Origin: Paraphaeosphaeria minitans
Taxonomy: Eukaryota; Ascomycota; Dothideomycetes; Pleosporales; Didymosphaeriaceae
Direction of reading: 5' to 3'
DNA: 64,000 bases
NCBI GenBank assembly: GCA_015832175.1
Contig: WJXW01000009.1
Span: 682,001-746,000 of the forward strand
Numbering within the stretch: position 1 is the stretch's first letter; each line of letters begins with the position of its first letter. The notes under the pieces are model-generated. The model was not told where the DNA came from and searched no databases. It worked only from the letters and a program-made list of their open reading frames with translations. Shown in pieces: positions 60,779-64,000 of the stretch. The translations under genes were made by a program, and so were the position numbers.

Positions 60779-62553
60779 ATGGCGCTTCTTACCATTATCC
60801 CTTTCGGTCCGAGCCTGAGCGTTTGGATCTTTGTTTTTGTGCCTCTTGCCTTTGTCGTCTATTATTCTGGTTGGATCATATACACGCGTACCCTTCATGC
60901 CCTCGCATCGGTCCCTGGGCCTCTGTGGCCCTCCATATCAAGGACATGGCTTATGTGGAGAATGCACGGTGGGGACTTCGAGATTGAGCTTCGCAAGGCA
61001 CATAATCAGTATGGTCCTCTTGTTCGAATAGCTCCCGATGAGGTCTCTTCAAGTGTTCCTGCCGAGATACCAGCCATATACCGTATTCAGAAGCCATTGG
61101 AAAAAACCGTTTGGTACCTGCCATGGCGTGCGGTGCCTCGGTTCCACGAACGCCCTGACATGTTCACCACGTTGCTCGGCAAAGACCATGCAGCCTACAA
61201 GAAAATTATTGCTAGTGCCTTTACTATGGGTAGTATTTTGCGGAATGAAGACCAAATGGATGACTGTTTGCGGTTGTTTATCAACCGTATGGAAACGTTT
61301 GCCTATACAAAGGAGAGCTTCGACTTTGGACTGTGGCTGGAGATGTAAGCCATTCTTTTGCCCAACATGACGTGAGCCTGACATTGTAAGGTATGCGTTC
61401 GACATCATCGGTGCCGTCTTCTTTGGGAAGCAGTTTGGCTTCCTGGAGAACCGTCACGATCATGGAAAGTACATCGAGTCTGTTCACTTGGCTAGTACGT
61501 ATCCTAACTTCCAATGCCTCCGCCTCCTCAAAGGGGTTTTGGGGATCACTGCTTACGTATATAGTGCCCTTTCTTTCTGTTGTCACCATGACTCCAACCT
61601 ACTTACGCTATCCTATAATGGCCTGTGCTATCGCTGTTCCAAAACTACTGAAGGCTGTAATCGCAGTAGACGGCATCAGGGCAATCGCCATTCAAAACAC
61701 TAAGGAGCAGATGAAAGCTGCCGAAGAAGCCACTTCCAAGCGCCACGACATCCTCTCTCAATTGATCACCATCGTCCATGAGAAAGGAGAGAAGGTGAAC
61801 TTCACAGAACACAATGTCATGGCAGAGATGCACGTTGGAATGTAAGTTTCGAGAAGCAACGCTTTGTCCAAGTCCAGCTGACTGATTATACTCTTCTAGT
61901 ATGGCTGGAGCAGACAGCACATCGATCTTACTCCGTTCCATCTTTTACTACATGATGAAGAATCCTGAGACTATGGCCAAGGCTACTGCCGAGGTCGACG
62001 AAGCTTTCGCTGCCGGGAATCTCAGCTGGACTCCCAAGTACCAAGAGGTTGTTGTATCTTGCCCGTATGTCTGTGCCGTTATCAAGGAAGCATCAAGATT
62101 ATTCCCTAGCTTTGCCGTCCAGATCCAGAGATACTCTCCTCCCGAAGGCGTCAGGCTTTCAGGTCACGTAATTCCGGCTGGGTACCGAGTTGGTATGAAC
62201 CCGCATATCATTCAAAGGGACAAAGAAGTATTCGGTTATGACGCGGATGTCTTCAAACCTGAGAGGTGGTTAGAGGGCGAGGAACGATGCAAGGTTATGG
62301 ATAGAGCGTATATCAGTTTTGGTGTAGGAACTCGACCTTGTGCCGGCAAGAACGTAAGTTGAGCAAGAGACCCTTACCTTGGAGCATGCTAATTAGGAGG
62401 TTTTAGCTCGCGCTAGCTGAAATTCACAAACTTGTGCCAGCAATGTTGCGCACGTTCACTGTGGAGATGGCCCACAATCGTCCATGGAAGACACATAACG
62501 CCAGTTTCATTGTACAGACAGATGTCATCTGCAAAATCAAGAAAAGACTCTAA
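60779..62553 (+). CDS. Cytochrome P450 monooxygenase (pisatin demethylase-like)
   Basis: Five exons: 60779-61344, 61391-61494, 61565-61841, 61900-62353, 62407-62553, giving 515 residues, normal for a microsomal P450. All four introns (46, 70, 58, 53 bp) are GT-AG with agreeing phases. Residues about 11-33 form the membrane anchor, followed by a Pro-rich hinge (VPGP, 45-48). The I-helix reads AGADSTS (318-324), the K-helix ExxR is E379-R382, PERW is 436-439, and the haem loop FGVGTRPCAGK (456-466) has ligand Cys463. The enzyme would use O2 and NADPH-P450 reductase at the ER to hydroxylate or demethylate a small lipophilic molecule. It resembles the E-class group I pisatin demethylase-like clade, but the substrate cannot be read from the sequence. 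It is intact and RIP-free although 4 kb from the repeat island. Confidence 0.93.
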
Positions 62554-63148
62554 GTCATCCATCTGTTGGAATATCAGTGTTTTGACACCCTGCTGGGTTT
62601 ATGTACTGCGTTTTGCTGCGGGTTTCGGAAGTATACAAAGTATCACATTGGATCACCCAACTCTTCACGATTAGTCGAACCCGAAAGGAGTTTGCCCGTT
62701 CGCAACTCAGGCCTACTCAACGAAACTAGACGATGATCATTGGTGCATAACTGCTGCTTATGCTCCTCATGGGCGTGGGCTGAACCCTTACCTTCCTTCA
62801 ATGTTTTTGTTTCGGGGATGCTCAACAATGTATGTCACTATTGTCGTGAGATATTGCTCGCGTACTACATGCTTGATTACAGTTCTTGGGTGTGACTCAG
62901 ACCCTCCGAGACCCGATCTGCATTCCGAGGGTCCTGCGGGTGGTCTTAAAGAAGATGCTCCATTATTACATCTACTTTACATCACAATTTTGAAAGAGTA
63001 CTCTGTCACGACAAAGAGAGGCTCGTATCCACCTTGAATGTACAATTTGTACTGTAAACATTGTCATGAACTCGAAGATGATAATGTCCAGCTAGAAGCG
63101 GTAGCATCAATTCTTTTGCAGTGTCGGTTTCCTGCTTTATTGGCCGAT
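62554..63148. other. Intergenic between convergent P450 and uncharacterised gene
   Basis: This contains the 3' untranslated regions of both genes. A TGTACAATTTGTACTGTAAA stretch near 63,039 may serve in 3' end formation. No gene is seen. Confidence 0.5.
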
Positions 63149-63997
63149 CTAAACCTTCCAGCCCAAGTGAAGGTCTTGAAGTTCAGAAGGCATGTTATCA
63201 TTCTCCCACAGCGGGCCGTCCTTCATCTTGTCAGAGTCCTGCTTGTTTATGGCCACCATATTATACAACGTATATCTGTCGTTCGGGTCGATGTGAGCAG
63301 CATCAAACTGCTCGCCGTCCTCGTACGGATTGATGTTCGGGTCAGCATTGTATGCAGCCGAGCGGAAATTACCCTCCCGGTCGAAGCCCACGGTCGCATA
63401 TGAATGCAGCGATTGATGAGAGGGCGCTGGGATATGACCAATGAGCGCCGGGATGCAGGGAAGGGTGAGCTCGAGCATCTCGCGGAAGCCACCCTCTAGC
63501 TTGCATGGGCGAGGATTTGTGTTGAAGGTGACATTCTTGATGTGCCGGAGCCCGAGTAGCGCTGGTGCAATGAGCTTCTCGGTGCTCGTCACTTGGAATA
63601 CAATCTTTTTCTTCTTGGCCGGAGCGACTTTGTTGTTGAGAAGCTCAGAGTATCTTCCCTCTTTGTTGTTGTATATGGTCGGTGAAGTTAACGCGTAGTT
63701 GAACCTCGTAAAGAGGATGTCGCTATCGACCACAAAACAGATGGTCTCAATCTTGTGAGGGTTGGTGACGTTGACACCTTCACGAAGAGGATGGAGACGG
63801 TTCAGGGCCATGACCAGCCTGTCCTCATCGGATAGCATTAACTGCCTGGCGTCCAGGTGGATTACGAGTTTTCGGATTTCTTGAAACTTCTCGAGAGCCG
63901 CGTCATCCTTGACCATGTTGTAGAACGCTACTTGATCAGCATGGTCTCGGACGTGCAAGACTTGATTGTCGCCGTAGGCCTTTACGGTCTTGTTCAT
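63149..63997 (-). CDS. Uncharacterised fungal protein, may extend beyond the window
   Basis: A single open frame of 282 codons on the minus strand ends with a stop at 63149-63151. The first Met visible is at 63997, three bases from the window edge, so the real start may lie outside. The protein is mixed alpha/beta in character, without signal peptide, membrane segment or obvious repeat. It has a Lys-rich stretch (KKKK) near residue 129 and an acidic Asp/Asn-rich part near residues 215-240. I do not recognise a domain. Similar lengths and composition occur in fungal proteins of unknown function, some with an F-box ahead of such a region. It is convergent with the P450. The codon use and lack of stops over 849 bases make it a real gene. 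Confidence 0.75.
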   Translation of the reverse strand: MNKTVKAYGDNQVLHVRDHADQVAFYNMVKDDAALEKFQEIRKLVIHLDARQLMLSDEDRLVMALNRLHPLREGVNVTNPHKIETICFVVDSDILFTRFNYALTSPTIYNNKEGRYSELLNNKVAPAKKKKIVFQVTSTEKLIAPALLGLRHIKNVTFNTNPRPCKLEGGFREMLELTLPCIPALIGHIPAPSHQSLHSYATVGFDREGNFRSAAYNADPNINPYEDGEQFDAAHIDPNDRYTLYNMVAINKQDSDKMKDGPLWENDNMPSELQDLHLGWKV

Positions 63998-64000
63998 ATT

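Noticed and set aside
60352..60795. Minus-strand open frame of 147 codons overlapping the P450 start
   Set aside because: It overlaps the start of the well-supported P450 and has no recognised motif; most likely part of the promoter region read by chance.

Overview
The window is from a filamentous ascomycete (Pezizomycotina). The evidence is short GT-AG introns of 46-94 bases in the two intact genes, a CFEM-type seven-transmembrane receptor found only in such fungi, and about 56 kb of DNA that looks worked over by repeat-induced point mutation (RIP). In positions 1 to about 56,530 almost every coding trace is broken by TAA or TAG, which replace CAA, CAG and TGG. TGA is rare, and CpA/TpG is scarce while CpG survives, so the mutation was CpA-directed. 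From about 56,560 to the end the base composition is balanced and intact genes appear.

Layout of the repeat island. 1-3833: a Ty3/gypsy relic cut off in its integrase. 3834-10417: chromovirus A (plus strand, 411-bp LTRs). 10624-17329: chromovirus B (minus strand, 411-bp LTRs). 17330-22310: 3' end of another LTR element, an LTR with a 7-bp minisatellite, and a copia gag relic with a 49-bp tandem repeat. 22705-30021: a Ty1/copia element (D) inserted in a duplicated LTR module. About 30,040-51,788: two copies of a third chromovirus family (F1, F2) in tandem, sharing the LTR at 36,346-36,566. F2 was split by chromovirus C (39,501-46,206, same family as B) and by a pol-less LTR element G (47,072-49,448). 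51,789-56,530: an unidentified relic with an 18-bp repeat, carrying a solo LTR and a second G-type element (H).

Gene-bearing end. A minus-strand CFEM-GPCR (7 exons, 438 aa) and a plus-strand cytochrome P450 (5 exons, 515 aa) are divergent across about 1.05 kb. A minus-strand uncharacterised protein reaches the window edge. The reading frames were assembled by hand from exon phases, splice sites and family motifs.

The most unusual signal is in the chromoviruses. Between the chromodomain and the 3' LTR, families A and B/C carry a reading frame on the strand opposite to gag-pol. It has Cys spacing of the fungal Zn(II)2Cys6 type followed by a coiled coil, the layout of a GAL4-like regulator. Family F has a Cys-rich antisense frame in the same place. 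A second strong signal is a 1,536-bp tract that appears identical between B and C, although their flanks differ by many transitions, as expected of gene conversion after RIP.
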